Part shown: piece after piece, positions 1-9,083 of the stretch
Layout of the letters: every line of letters begins with the position of its first letter
Numbering within the stretch: the stretch's first letter is position 1
Source: an uncultured Oscillospiraceae bacterium
GTDB lineage: Bacteria; Bacillota; Clostridia; Oscillospirales; Oscillospiraceae
Assembly: GCA_947624465.1 (NCBI GenBank)
Contig: CANQKJ010000004.1
Coordinates: 1 to 29,928, forward strand
Length of the DNA: 29,928 bases
Direction of reading: 5' to 3'
Notes under the pieces: model-generated
Databases searched by the model: none
What the model was told of the DNA's origin: nothing
The model's input: only the letters and a program-made list of their open reading frames with translations
Made by a program: the position numbers and the translations under genes

Positions 1-1505
1 CCGTATCCGGCCAGACGGCCCAGCGTCTCTGTCTGTCCGTCGGGCAGGCCGATGTCCGCCCGGCTGGCCGCTTCTCCACTGAGTTCCTTCTTCTCACCCA
101 CCGCGGCCAGGATCACGTCGCAGCCGGCGGCCTCGTCCAGATTTTCATCGGTGAGAAGCGTGAAGTCCACTCCCCGGGCGGTGAGCGCGTCCGTTAAGCT
201 GACGCACTGCTCACCGTCGGCCCCCACAGACCAGGCGCCCAGCATATCTCCCCGGCTGGAGGCCAGTTCCCCCCAGACGCCCACGCGGGCGTTCTTTTTC
301 AGGGGCAGCACTCCGTCGTTTTTCAGCAGGACGATGGACTTCTCCGCCGCCTCCCGGGCCAGGGCACGATCCGCCGGGTCCAGGATGTCCCGGGCGGCCC
401 GCTCCCCGTCGCTCTTGTAGGGGTTGCCAAACAGGCCCAGGCGGAATTTGAGCCGCAGGATCTCGGCCACGGCCCGGTCCAGGGTCTCCATGGACACCGC
501 TCCGCGCTCCACCAAGGCATCCAGCTCCTGGACATACACATCGGAGGACATATCGATGTCCACCCCTGCCTCCAGCGCATATCTGGCGGCCTCCGCCCGG
601 TCGGTGGAGAAGCCGTGGATTACGCACTCGGCGATGGCGTTGGAGTCGCTGACGGTGACGCCGTCAAATCCCCATTTGTCCCGCAGCAGGCCGTTCAGCA
701 ATTTCCCGTTCACGGTGCAGGGCACGCCGTTCAGATCGTTGAAGGCAGGCATGACCGCCGCCGCACCCGCCTTGATGCAAGCCTCGAAGGGGGGCAGATA
801 CTCCTCGCAGAACCGCTGAGGGGACAGATCCACCCGGTTGTAGTCCCGTCCGGCCTCCGCCGCCCCATAGGCGGCGAAATGCTTGACACAGGCGGCCAGG
901 GCGTCAGGCAGGCTCAGATCGTCCCCCTGAAAGCCCTTCACCTTTGCCGTGCCGTAGGCGGCAGTGACGACCGGGTCCTCCCCCGCGCCCTCGCTGACCC
1001 GGCCCCATCGGGCATCCTTGGCCACATCCACCATGGGGGCAAAGGTCATGTGGACGCCGCCGGCGGTGGCCTCCTTTGCGGCCAGACGGGCGGTGCGCTC
1101 CCACAGCCCGGGCTCCCAGGCGCAAGCTTCCGCCAGGGGGATAGGCGTCACCGTACGGTAGCCGTGGATCACGTCATATCCGAACAGCAGCGGGATGCCC
1201 AGCCTGGTCTCCTCCACCGCGATCTTCTGCAGACGGTTGGCAGTCTCCACATCTCCCACGCCGTTATAGGAGCCGATACGCCCTGCCCGCAGGTCTTCCT
1301 CATGAAAATCCTGCTCGGCGGTGCTCATGAGCCGGCCGAACTCCTCCTGGCTGATGCGGCCGTCGAACACCATGTTTAGCAGCTCGTCAAAGCTGACCTC
1401 AAAAGCCCCCACTAAGGAAGGGCCACACTGCTGGAGCTGTCCCACCTTCTCCGCCACGGTCATCCGGGACAGCAAATCCCTGATTTGATCCTGATACTGG
1501 TCCAT
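1..1505 (-). CDS. GH3 family beta-glycosidase (beta-glucosidase/beta-xylosidase type), 3' end beyond window
   Basis: Retaining glycoside hydrolase that should release terminal beta-linked glucose or xylose from oligosaccharides. About 501 codons are visible and the frame stays open through base 1, so the C-terminal part is outside the window. The ATG at 1505 follows an AGGAAAG ribosome site and lies 2 bp after the GH43 stop, so the two genes are co-transcribed and probably translationally coupled. The TIM-barrel domain carries the family KHFAAYG motif near residue 207 and a TVSDSNA motif near residue 285, whose Asp (about D287) is the expected nucleophile; the usual SDW is SDS here. The second alpha/beta domain begins around residue 360 (ARVGVWGE). 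There is no signal peptide, so the enzyme is probably cytoplasmic and acts on imported oligosaccharides. Substrate preference cannot be read from the sequence. Confidence 0.93.
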   Translation of the reverse strand, partial: MDQYQDQIRDLLSRMTVAEKVGQLQQCGPSLVGAFEVSFDELLNMVFDGRISQEEFGRLMSTAEQDFHEEDLRAGRIGSYNGVGDVETANRLQKIAVEETRLGIPLLFGYDVIHGYRTVTPIPLAEACAWEPGLWERTARLAAKEATAGGVHMTFAPMVDVAKDARWGRVSEGAGEDPVVTAAYGTAKVKGFQGDDLSLPDALAACVKHFAAYGAAEAGRDYNRVDLSPQRFCEEYLPPFEACIKAGAAAVMPAFNDLNGVPCTVNGKLLNGLLRDKWGFDGVTVSDSNAIAECVIHGFSTDRAEAARYALEAGVDIDMSSDVYVQELDALVERGAVSMETLDRAVAEILRLKFRLGLFGNPYKSDGERAARDILDPADRALAREAAEKSIVLLKNDGVLPLKKNARVGVWGELASSRGDMLGAWSVGADGEQCVSLTDALTARGVDFTLLTDENLDEAAGCDVILAAVGEKKELSGEAASRADIGLPDGQTETLGRLAGY

Positions 1506-1507
1506 GG

Positions 1508-3136
1508 TTATCTTTCCTCCCGCAAAATAAAATCAGCGAAAACAGCCTCATTGGGAGAATCGGCGCCGTTCCCGGTGGCAAACAGGCCCACATACGCGCC
1601 CACAAAGCCGCCGGCGGCCTCGCTGCCCAAATGGGTGCCGTCAACGTCCTCAGCGACCGTGCGCCACGCCCCCTCTCCGTCGGCGCGGACGGCAAAACGG
1701 TACCGGTTGTCCCTGCCCTCCATACACAGACGCCAGGTCCCGGCGGCGGGCAGGAGGATCTCGCCCACGGTGCTCTCCTCGTAGTGCATCTTCCCGTCCT
1801 TCAGCTGATAGACCACCTTCACCACCCGGAAGCGGACGTTCCCGTCCTCTGCCGCCAGCCCCTCCAGCCGAAGCTGGTGGGCGTTGTTCTGAAGGATGAC
1901 CATTCCGGCGGATTCCCTGTTCCGGAACTCCGCCGCCATAGTCACCTCAGCGGCAAAGGCGGCTTCCCCCAGCCTCCGGCCCAGGAAGGGCATACAGTCA
2001 CGGGTCCTGCCGATCTTCTGCATGTGGCCGAAAAAGTCAAATTGCTCCCCCTCAAACTCCCAGGGGACCAGATTTGTCCTCAGCATCCGGATGGCCACAC
2101 GCTCACCCTCCACCCGGACGAAGTCTTCATAAGGTGTGCCAAGCCAGTTCCAGTCCTGGCCGATTTTGCCGTCGGCTGCCAGATCGGTTGGCGTCTCTAT
2201 GCCGGTCTCCGCCTCTTTCGCAAAGGCTGGGGCGGGATAGTTCCGCTCCACTCTGCCGGTCCCGGGGCTGAACACCGGCCAGCCGTCCTCCCACTCCACG
2301 GGCAGGAGGAAGGTCTCCCGGCCCAGGAGCTTGTGGTAGCCGTCCACCAGCCGGGTACCCAGGCATACCGCGTACCAGGAGCCGTCCTGGCACTCTACCA
2401 GGTCGGCGTGGCCTACGTTGCAGATGGGGTAGTTTTTCCCCAGGTGCCGGTGGGTGAGCACCGGATTGAAGGGACATTGCTCAAAGGGGCCGTGAAGGTC
2501 CCGGCTGCGGCTGATCGTCACCGCGTGGTTGTGCTGGGTGCCCCCCTCGGCGATGAGCAGGTAGCACCAGCCGTCCTTTTTATACAGATGGGGCCCCTCC
2601 GGGGACTCGGCGTTTTTGGCCGCCCCGTCGCCGATGCCCCACAGTTCTCCTGTCAGCTGGCCGGTGGAAAGGTCGATCTCGCTGCATACGATCATGGGGT
2701 GGTCAAAACGGGGATCGTTCCAGGGGGCGGTGCCGATGTAATATACCCTGCCGTCGTCGTCCCAGAACAGAGAGGGATCGATGCCGCCGGCAGCCTCGAT
2801 GACCACTGGGTCAGACCAGGGCCCCGCCGGGTCAGAGGCGGTGACAAAGAAGTTCTCATGGGTGGTCATGTTGGTGGTGATCATGTAAAACAGCCCGTCG
2901 TGCCAGCGGATGGTAGGCGCGAAAATGCCGCCGCTGATATCCTCATAGGTGACGTGAAGCTGCTCCGGCCTGTCCAGCGCGTAGCCCAGCCGTTCCCAAC
3001 GACACAGATCCCGGCTGTGAAACACCGGTACGCCGGGGAAATAGCTGAAGCTGGAGGTCGCCAGATAGTAGTCCTCACCCACCCGGCAGATGGAGGGATC
3101 CGGGTAAAACCCCCGGAGGATAGGGTTCCGGATCAT
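1508..3136 (-). CDS. GH43 family beta-xylosidase / alpha-L-arabinofuranosidase-like
   Basis: Inverting five-bladed beta-propeller hydrolase of 542 residues. The N-terminal GFYPDPS motif supplies the catalytic base D13, GGIDPSLFW supplies the pKa-modulating D120, and AESPEGPHLY supplies the general acid E180. Residues from about 330 onward form a beta-sandwich as in two-domain GH43 beta-xylosidases (GH43_C2/DUF1349-like). The ATG at 3136 is preferred over the longer upstream frame because GGAG lies 9 nt before it and the N-terminus then begins directly with the family start (MIRNPILRGFYPDPS). The gene starts 13 bp after the carboxylesterase stop and ends 2 bp before the GH3 start, so it is in one operon with both. 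No signal peptide is seen, suggesting intracellular action on xylo- or arabino-oligosaccharides. The exact substrate is inferred. Confidence 0.93.
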   Translation of the reverse strand: MIRNPILRGFYPDPSICRVGEDYYLATSSFSYFPGVPVFHSRDLCRWERLGYALDRPEQLHVTYEDISGGIFAPTIRWHDGLFYMITTNMTTHENFFVTASDPAGPWSDPVVIEAAGGIDPSLFWDDDGRVYYIGTAPWNDPRFDHPMIVCSEIDLSTGQLTGELWGIGDGAAKNAESPEGPHLYKKDGWCYLLIAEGGTQHNHAVTISRSRDLHGPFEQCPFNPVLTHRHLGKNYPICNVGHADLVECQDGSWYAVCLGTRLVDGYHKLLGRETFLLPVEWEDGWPVFSPGTGRVERNYPAPAFAKEAETGIETPTDLAADGKIGQDWNWLGTPYEDFVRVEGERVAIRMLRTNLVPWEFEGEQFDFFGHMQKIGRTRDCMPFLGRRLGEAAFAAEVTMAAEFRNRESAGMVILQNNAHQLRLEGLAAEDGNVRFRVVKVVYQLKDGKMHYEESTVGEILLPAAGTWRLCMEGRDNRYRFAVRADGEGAWRTVAEDVDGTHLGSEAAGGFVGAYVGLFATGNGADSPNEAVFADFILREER

Positions 3137-3149
3137 ATGTCCCGTCTCC

Positions 3150-4469
3150 TCACACATCGAACACCATGACGTCCGCCTCGCTCCGGCAGCCCTCCCACCG
3201 GGGCAGGCCCGCACCGTTGGGGTCGCCGGTCTTCATAAAGTTGGTCCAGTAGTCCATCATCCGATCAGACAGCTCCGCGTCCGCCCCGGTCATGGGCCGC
3301 CAGCACCGGCTTAGGGTGCCGAAGGTGTACCACAGTTCGCTGGAGTGGAAGGCCCCGGCGTCATCCCCCGGCAGCCGGCGGGTAAAATAGTAGCGGTAGC
3401 CGGGGGCGCGGCCGTTGTCCGTCAGCGCCCGGCACCAGTCCAGGGTGCCCTTGTAGACCTTGCCCCTGTTTCCCTTGGCCAGCTCCTGGGGGTCCACGGC
3501 AAGGTCATTCATCGTGGAGCCCGCAATATAGGGGATGTCGTGGGTCCTGCCCTGTTCCATGATGGCGTTGTAGCCGTCCTTGAGCACCACGCCGTCGATG
3601 ACGGGGGTGTAGGCCAGCTCCAGGGGGAACCCCTTCATGATGATGGGCCCCGCCGCCGCCATGATCTGCTCAAAGGACAGCTGGCGCATCTCCTCCAGGG
3701 AGTGTACCCCGGCGTTCCGGGCGAACTCCACGCCCTCCTGCTCCGCCTTGGCCAGGGTGTGGTCGTAGCTGAGGCCCAGACCGCTCTGTATAATGGCCCT
3801 GGCGATCATTCCCCGGGTCAGGTCGGAGGACACCAGCGTCTGCACGCTCATGCCCCCGGCGGACTGGCCGAACACGGTGATGTTTTTCGGGTCGCCGCCA
3901 AAGGCGGAGATATTCTCACACACCCATTTCAGCGCGGCGATCTGATCCAGGATGCCGTAGTTGCCGGACACCGCGGGCAGGCCCGCCGCCCTGCTTTCCT
4001 CGGTCAGCCAGGGGTGGGCCAGGAAACCGATGGGACCCAGCCGGTAATTGACCGTCACCAGGATGACGCCCCGTTTGCAGTACCCCTCGCCGTCGAACTC
4101 CTTCTCGTGGCCGAAGCCGCCCATAAAGGCCCCGCCGTGGATCCAAAAGGCCACCGGCAGGTCCTCCCCCGGCCCGGCGGCGGGGGTCCAGATGTTCAGG
4201 TACAGGCTGTCCTCCGACACCGGGGTCTGATAGAAGGGCTCGTCGTAGAACTCCTTGTCAAAGAATCCGCCAGGCTCCGGATTATCCTGCAGGCTGCGGT
4301 TGGAGAAGGCGTCCGCGTGATAGACCCCCTCCCAGCCGTCCGTCTCCTCGGGGGCCCGCCAGCGCAGGGCGCCCACCGGGGGCTTGGCGTAGGGGATGCC
4401 CCGGAACACGGTATAGCCCTCCCGCTCGGTCCCCGAGATCATGCCTTTGCTCGTGCGTACTTGTTTCAT
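3150..4469 (-). CDS. type-B carboxylesterase (COesterase family)
   Basis: Alpha/beta-hydrolase of 439 residues, a little shorter than the usual 480-550 of the family. Visible hallmarks are the N-terminal GIPYAKPPVGALRW block, EDSLYLNIWTP (residues 86-96), the oxyanion-hole segment HGGAF (111-115), the nucleophile elbow GQSAGG with S203, and AFHSSELWYTFG near residue 370, which holds the expected catalytic His. In this position it probably removes acetyl or aromatic acyl groups from imported glycosides so the GH43 and GH3 enzymes can work. The start at 4469 follows GAGGAGGAACGGACC. It is separated from the upstream permease gene by a hairpin terminator, so the esterase-GH43-GH3 group may be a sub-operon reached by read-through. 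No signal peptide is seen. Confidence 0.92.
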   Translation of the reverse strand: MKQVRTSKGMISGTEREGYTVFRGIPYAKPPVGALRWRAPEETDGWEGVYHADAFSNRSLQDNPEPGGFFDKEFYDEPFYQTPVSEDSLYLNIWTPAAGPGEDLPVAFWIHGGAFMGGFGHEKEFDGEGYCKRGVILVTVNYRLGPIGFLAHPWLTEESRAAGLPAVSGNYGILDQIAALKWVCENISAFGGDPKNITVFGQSAGGMSVQTLVSSDLTRGMIARAIIQSGLGLSYDHTLAKAEQEGVEFARNAGVHSLEEMRQLSFEQIMAAAGPIIMKGFPLELAYTPVIDGVVLKDGYNAIMEQGRTHDIPYIAGSTMNDLAVDPQELAKGNRGKVYKGTLDWCRALTDNGRAPGYRYYFTRRLPGDDAGAFHSSELWYTFGTLSRCWRPMTGADAELSDRMMDYWTNFMKTGDPNGAGLPRWEGCRSEADVMVFDV

Positions 4470-4494
4470 GGTCCGTTCCTCCTCTGTTATCCTT

Positions 4495-4527
4495 ACACAG
4501 AGGGCAAATCGTCTTTGCCGCCTGTGT
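4495..4527 (-). repeat. imperfect inverted repeat before the carboxylesterase gene
   Basis: The arms ACACAG..GGCAAA and TTTGCC..CTGTGT pair with two central mismatches around a short loop. It lies in the leader between the terminator-like hairpin and the esterase ribosome site. It could be an operator or an mRNA stem; nothing decides between them. Confidence 0.35.
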
Positions 4528-4529
4528 AA

Positions 4530-4584
4530 AAACGGGAGACCGCCTGATCGTTCGGTTTTCGGACAGACAGGCGGCCTCCTTTTT
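4530..4584. terminator. bidirectional Rho-independent terminator-like hairpin
   Basis: A 12-bp stem (4535-4546 with 4568-4579, one G-T pair) closes a 21-nt loop. It is flanked by AAAAA on the left and TTTTT on the right, so it can work in both directions. On the minus strand it follows the second permease gene and probably lowers transcription into the esterase/glycosidase genes. Confidence 0.7.
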
Positions 4585-4610
4585 GTAATGTGCGGTTGTA
4601 AGTGCGGGAT

Positions 4611-5498
4611 TCAGCCCTTCACCGCGCCCATGGTGATGCCCTTGGCGAAGTACTTCTGGAAGAAGGGGTACACAATCATGATGGGCAACACGCCCACCAC
4701 GGCGATGGCCATACGCACCGTGGCGGTGGGCAGGTCGCTCAGATTGACGCCGGTGGTGGCGTTGGTCGCCAAGAACGCGATGTTCTCGTTGATATTGTTC
4801 AGGATATTCTGGATCGTATAAAGGTCCTTGCCCTTATCGCTGAGGTAATACAGGCCGTTCTGCCAGTCGTTCCAGTAGGCGATGCCCATCATCAGGCCAA
4901 CGGTGGCCAGGATGGGAGTGGACAGGGGCAGGGCCACATGGAAGAAGGTCTTGATCTCGCTGGCCCCGTCGATCCGGGCGGACTCATACAGGTCTCTGGG
5001 GATGCTGTTCTCAAAGTAATTGCGCACCAGCATCACCAGGAAGCCGCTGAGCAGCAGGTTGGGCACGATCAGGCCGAAGATGGTGTTCTTGACGTGGAAG
5101 GTGCTGACGTACATGATGTAGGTGGGCACCAGTCCGCCGTTGAACAGCATGGTGAACACCACATAGAAGTTCAGCACCCGGCGTCCGGGCAGATTGGGCT
5201 CGGAGAGCATATAGCCCAGCAGGGCGGTCATGATGAGGCCCACGGCGGTGCCGATGACGGTGACGATGATGGTCATCAGATAGCCCCGGCCCAGCATCTC
5301 CCACTGGGCCACGATGTAGTCGTAGGCCGCCAGGGAAAACTTGGCGGGGAAGTAGCTGTATCCCTGGGTCATGGCCACCGTCTCATCGGTAAAGGAGGCG
5401 ATGATCAGCAGCACAAAGGGGGCCAGCGCCAGGAAGGACAGCACGCACATGACGATGTTCGCGGCGATATTCCAGCCTTTTCTACTCTTTTCAAGCAT
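4611..5498 (-). CDS. carbohydrate ABC transporter permease, YtcP/CarB type
   Basis: Inner-membrane permease of 295 residues with six predicted membrane helices and the cytoplasmic EAA loop YESARIDGASEIKTFFHVALP near residues 175-195, which docks the ATPase. The N-terminus, the FVLLIIASFTDE segment and the C-terminal YPFFQKYFAKGITMGAVKG match the CUT1 YtcP/CarB branch used for complex di- and oligosaccharides. The start at 5498 follows a GGAGGG site and the gene begins 13 bp after its partner permease, so the two are co-transcribed and form a heterodimer. No ATPase gene is visible nearby; such systems commonly borrow a shared MsmX-like ATPase. Confidence 0.94.
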   Translation of the reverse strand: MLEKSRKGWNIAANIVMCVLSFLALAPFVLLIIASFTDETVAMTQGYSYFPAKFSLAAYDYIVAQWEMLGRGYLMTIIVTVIGTAVGLIMTALLGYMLSEPNLPGRRVLNFYVVFTMLFNGGLVPTYIMYVSTFHVKNTIFGLIVPNLLLSGFLVMLVRNYFENSIPRDLYESARIDGASEIKTFFHVALPLSTPILATVGLMMGIAYWNDWQNGLYYLSDKGKDLYTIQNILNNINENIAFLATNATTGVNLSDLPTATVRMAIAVVGVLPIMIVYPFFQKYFAKGITMGAVKG

Positions 5499-5511
5499 AA
5501 CTGACCCTCCC

Positions 5512-6471
5512 TTAGAACAGAGCGCTACTCTTGTCCACCTTGCTGACGATCTTGTTGGCCGTCACGATGAAGATGAAGCCGACGATGGACTGGATGAAGC
5601 TGGCCGCGGAGGACATGCCCACGTCGTTGGTCTTCAGCAGGGCGCGGTAGACATAGGTGTCGATGGTCTGGGTCACGGGGAACAGGGCGCCCTGGCTCAT
5701 GGGGACCTGATAGAACAGGCCGAAGTCGGAGCGGAAGATCTGGCCCAGGTTCAGGATGAACAGCATGATCAGGGTGGGCTTCAGCAGGGGGATGGTAATC
5801 TTCCTGTGCTGCTGCCAGCGGGTGGCGCCGTCCAGGGTGGCGGCCTCATAGAGGCTGGGGTCGATGCCCAGGATGCTGGACAGATACAGGATCATGCCGA
5901 AGCCGATGCCCTTCCACTGGTTCACAAAGGTCAGGATGAAGGGCCACCACACGGTCTCCTGATAGAAATCAGGGGCCTTGCCCATGAGATTCTTCAGCAT
6001 ATTCGTGAACAGGCCGGAGGTGGGAGACAGATAGGCGAACACCAGATAGGCGATGATAACGGCGGACATCAGATAGGGCAGCAGAATGACCGTCATGTAG
6101 AACTTCTTTTTGACCTTGCCGATGACCTCGTTGATGAGGATGGCGGCGGCCACGCCCAGCACCATGCCCAGGATGATCCAGCACACGTTATACAGGATGG
6201 TGTTGCGGATCATGATGAAGGCGTCCTTGGACTTGAACAGGAACTCGAAGTTCTTGAAGTTGTTCCAGGGGCTTTTCCACATTCCCTTGCTGTAGCTGAA
6301 GTTCTTGAACGCGATCTGCAGGCCGGCCAAGGGGATGTAGTTGTTGATGAACAGGTAGATCAGTCCGGGCAGGCCCATCAGATAGAAGGGCAGCCAGTGC
6401 AGGAAAGTCTTCAGCGGGCCGCGCTTGACGCTGGTCTGGCCGGCGGCCTGCGGCTTTGTCTTGATTGTCAT
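5512..6471 (-). CDS. carbohydrate ABC transporter permease, LplB type
   Basis: Inner-membrane permease of 319 residues and partner of the adjacent YtcP-type protein. It has a basic N-terminus, a first helix after FLHWLPFYLMGLPGLIYLF, six predicted helices in all, and the EAA loop YEAATLDGATRWQQHRKITIP near residues 215-235. The combination of LplB, YtcP and a solute-binding lipoprotein of about 500 residues is typical of Firmicutes oligosaccharide uptake systems controlled by YesM/YesN two-component pairs, and that pair lies just upstream. A stable hairpin separates it from the binding-protein gene, so it is probably translated from a less abundant part of the same transcript. Confidence 0.94.
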   Translation of the reverse strand: MTIKTKPQAAGQTSVKRGPLKTFLHWLPFYLMGLPGLIYLFINNYIPLAGLQIAFKNFSYSKGMWKSPWNNFKNFEFLFKSKDAFIMIRNTILYNVCWIILGMVLGVAAAILINEVIGKVKKKFYMTVILLPYLMSAVIIAYLVFAYLSPTSGLFTNMLKNLMGKAPDFYQETVWWPFILTFVNQWKGIGFGMILYLSSILGIDPSLYEAATLDGATRWQQHRKITIPLLKPTLIMLFILNLGQIFRSDFGLFYQVPMSQGALFPVTQTIDTYVYRALLKTNDVGMSSAASFIQSIVGFIFIVTANKIVSKVDKSSALF

Positions 6472-6501
6472 TGAGCCGGTTCCACCTTTCCTTGGATGAA
6501 G

Positions 6502-6537
6502 CGGCTGCCCTCCGGGTCTGCGCCCGGAGGGCAGCCG
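6502..6537 (-). terminator. strong GC-rich hairpin between binding-protein and permease genes
   Basis: A perfect 15-bp stem (6502-6516 with 6523-6537) closes a 6-nt loop but has no U-tract after it on the minus strand. It is therefore more likely an mRNA-stabilising or attenuating stem than a full terminator. Such stems often keep binding-protein mRNA more abundant than permease mRNA. Confidence 0.6.
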
Positions 6538-6574
6538 CCGCGTTTCCTCTCGCTTTTACTGCTTCGCTATCGGA

Positions 6575-8122
6575 TTATTGGCCCCGGAAGGCGTCAAAGG
6601 CGGCCTGGTTCGCGGCGATGACGTCGTCGATGCCGGCGGTCTTCAGAGCGGCGACCAGCTCGTCCACGGCCTTATCCACGTCCTGCACCTGGCCGGCGTT
6701 CAGCATGGGCAGCTTCTCCTGGAGCACGTTGGAGATGGCGCTGGTCTCGGTGCTGTAGTCGGCGGCGTCGAAGGTATAGCCGAAGGCGGTGGACTTCTTG
6801 GCAGAGTTCTCAAAGGCCACCACGTCCTCATAGTAGCTGTCGGTCAGGGGGGCCACGATCTTCAAATCCAGGGGATTGCCATAATGTACGAAGGAGGCGA
6901 AGTAGCCGTTGTGGTCGGCGTTGGGCGTGCCGTCGTAGGTGATCACGTTCTCAGTGCCCTCCACGGGGGCGTAGTCGGTGCCCTCGATGCCATACTGGAG
7001 CAGGTTAGCCACCTCAGCGTCGCTGTAGATCAGGTTGATGAGATCCATAGCCTTGTCCGGGCGCTCGCAGTTGGCGGCGATGGCCAGCATGAACTCGGTG
7101 ACGTTGCTGGTGGACAGCAGGGGATCGCTGATGCGGACGATGCCGCTCTCAAAGTTGGGGGACAGCCAGGAGGCCAGCTGGTTCACCGTGTAGGCGGTAG
7201 AGGTGCCGAAGAGGTAACCCTGGTTGAAATACTCCTGAATGGTGGTGGTGTCGGTGAGCTGACCGGCGGGCAGATAGCCGTTGTCGTTCCAGGTCTTCAC
7301 GGCCTTGAAGTAGTCCCGCATTTCCTGGGTGTCATAGATGTTGACGATCTCGGTATCATTGGCGGGATCCACCATGCCGCCGTACTCGCCGCTGGCACCG
7401 CCGAAGTACTCGCCGCCCGCTATGAACTTGTAGTTGCACTGATAGCTGTTGCCGAAGGAGGTGAGATACACGCCGTGCTCCTTCAGGATCTCGCCGGCGG
7501 CGGTCAGATCCGCCAGGGTCATGCCGTCGTGCATGTCGATGCCGTACTCAGCGGCCATGGTCTTGTTATACACGAAGCCGCCGGAGACGGCCGCGAAGGA
7601 GCAGCCGGTGATGCCGTAGGTCTTGCCGTTGATCTTCTGGGCCTCGGCCACGTTCTTGGTGACCTCAAGGGCGGCCTGGCCCCGCTCGGCCAGCAGGTCG
7701 TCCAGGGGGAGGATCAGCTCGTCGGACACCATGCCGGAGACGGGACTGGTCAGGCCGGCCACCACGATGTCCAACTTCTCGCCGCCGGCCACGCCCAGGG
7801 AGGTGGTGGTGGGCAGATCGCCGATGAACACGGGAACGATGTCCACAGTGCAGTTGATCTTCTCAAGGGTGATCTTGTTCAGGGCCTCCTCGACGGCGGC
7901 CACATCGTTGTTGGCCTCGAACAGGCCCACGAACTGGATGCTGACCTCATAGGGGTCCTCGTCGAAGTTGATGACGCCCTCGCCGCCGGGCTCGCCGGAA
8001 TTGCCGGCAGGGGGATTGCTGTTTCCGCTGGGGGGATTGGAGTTGTCGGCGCCGCTGGGGCCGCAGGCGCACAGCGCCAGCGCCATGACCATGGCCAGAA
8101 TAAGCGCAAGTACTTTTTTCAT
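6575..8122 (-). CDS. ABC transporter solute-binding lipoprotein (CUT1 oligosaccharide type)
   Basis: Extracellular membrane-anchored sugar-binding protein of 515 residues. The N-terminus has a Lys-Lys start, a hydrophobic stretch and the lipobox LCAC with the lipidated C20, followed by a flexible Ser/Asn/Pro/Gly-rich linker (residues 21-50). The remaining roughly 460 residues match the large LplA/YtcQ-like binding proteins that pair with LplB and YtcP permeases. The start at 8122 is fixed by GGAGG 7 nt upstream. It is the first gene of the transport block, downstream of the sensor pair and after a 181-bp gap likely to hold its own regulated promoter. The ligand is not evident, but the neighbouring rhamnosidase and xylosidase suggest a branched plant oligosaccharide. 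Confidence 0.94.
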   Translation of the reverse strand: MKKVLALILAMVMALALCACGPSGADNSNPPSGNSNPPAGNSGEPGGEGVINFDEDPYEVSIQFVGLFEANNDVAAVEEALNKITLEKINCTVDIVPVFIGDLPTTTSLGVAGGEKLDIVVAGLTSPVSGMVSDELILPLDDLLAERGQAALEVTKNVAEAQKINGKTYGITGCSFAAVSGGFVYNKTMAAEYGIDMHDGMTLADLTAAGEILKEHGVYLTSFGNSYQCNYKFIAGGEYFGGASGEYGGMVDPANDTEIVNIYDTQEMRDYFKAVKTWNDNGYLPAGQLTDTTTIQEYFNQGYLFGTSTAYTVNQLASWLSPNFESGIVRISDPLLSTSNVTEFMLAIAANCERPDKAMDLINLIYSDAEVANLLQYGIEGTDYAPVEGTENVITYDGTPNADHNGYFASFVHYGNPLDLKIVAPLTDSYYEDVVAFENSAKKSTAFGYTFDAADYSTETSAISNVLQEKLPMLNAGQVQDVDKAVDELVAALKTAGIDDVIAANQAAFDAFRGQ

Positions 8123-8303
8123 GTGTGATCCTCCTCGTTATTTTGAATAAAACCCGTGTAGGGTTCAGCGGTATCAGCATATCAGTTTCACAAAACGATT
8201 GATAGCCCGATTCTCGCAACAAAATAGCAAAATCCTATCATTACTTGTGCAACCCGGATAAAATGACCAAAAATCGTCCTGGTATTATGTGCGTTTTGCC
8301 CTG
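8123..8303 (-). promoter_or_regulatory. intergenic region expected to hold the response-regulator-controlled promoter of the transport genes
   Basis: This 181-bp AT-richer gap lies between the response regulator stop and the binding-protein start. I see no good TTGACA/TATAAT pair reading toward 8122, which fits a promoter that needs an activator. The assignment rests on position only. Confidence 0.35.
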
Positions 8304-9083
8304 TTATTTTGGCTGCGTCCCCTGTCTACGTTCCCTGCGGTACTCCTTGGGCGTCATGCCCGTGTTGGTGCGGAACACCTTGATGAAGTAAGAGTAATTC
8401 CCGTAGCCCACCGCGTCGGCCACCTGGCGGATCGGGTAGTCGGTGCCGGCCAGCAGCTCCCGGGCCAGCCGCAGGCGCTCGTTGGTGATGTACTCCAGTA
8501 CGGAGACGCCGGTGACTTTTTTGAAGATGCGCATCAGCTGCTGTTCGCTGAGATAGACCTCTTTGGCCAGGCCGGGGATGCTGAGCCGGTCCTGGATATG
8601 CTCCCGGATATACCCCATCACATTTCGGACCACGTCATCGTTGAAGCTGTCCCTGCCTCCATCCAGGAACCGTTGCATGACCTGGGGCGGGATCAGCTCC
8701 TGCTGGTGCCTGCTCCTCATCCGCTCCACCAGCCGCTCCAAAATCTGATTCAGCTCGTCGTAGTCGATGGGCTTGAGAAGGTAATCCGCGCTGCCCAGCT
8801 GCAAGGCCTTGCGAATATACTCATATTCAGGGTGGCAGGTCACATACACACACTCCACCGCGGGATAGTATGTCTTGACCCATTCCAGCAGCTCCAGACC
8901 GCTGCCGTTGGGCATCTCTATGTCGCTGAGCATCACCTGGATGTCGTTCTCCTGAAAGATCTGTTTGGCCTCCTCCATGGAGTTGGCGATGAACACCTGG
9001 TCGATCCCGTACTTCTCCCAGTCCACCCGGCGCTTCAGCGCGCTGACGGCCACCGCCTCGTCGTCAATCAAGATCGCTTTCAT
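8304..9083 (-). CDS. AraC-family response regulator (YesN type)
   Basis: Two-component transcription activator of 259 residues. The receiver domain (1-125) has the acidic pair in ILIDDEA (D7, D8), the phosphoacceptor D54 in MLSDIEMPNG and K104 in LLKPID. The C-terminal 100 residues are an AraC/XylS double helix-turn-helix with the diagnostic VGYGNYSYFIKVFRTNTGMTP segment. The ATG at 9083 is chosen over the TTG codon before it because GGAGG precedes it. It overlaps the kinase gene by 20 bp, so the pair is translationally coupled. By analogy with YesN systems it should activate the adjacent binding-protein and permease genes when the sensor detects sugar. Confidence 0.94.
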   Translation of the reverse strand: MKAILIDDEAVAVSALKRRVDWEKYGIDQVFIANSMEEAKQIFQENDIQVMLSDIEMPNGSGLELLEWVKTYYPAVECVYVTCHPEYEYIRKALQLGSADYLLKPIDYDELNQILERLVERMRSRHQQELIPPQVMQRFLDGGRDSFNDDVVRNVMGYIREHIQDRLSIPGLAKEVYLSEQQLMRIFKKVTGVSVLEYITNERLRLARELLAGTDYPIRQVADAVGYGNYSYFIKVFRTNTGMTPKEYRRERRQGTQPK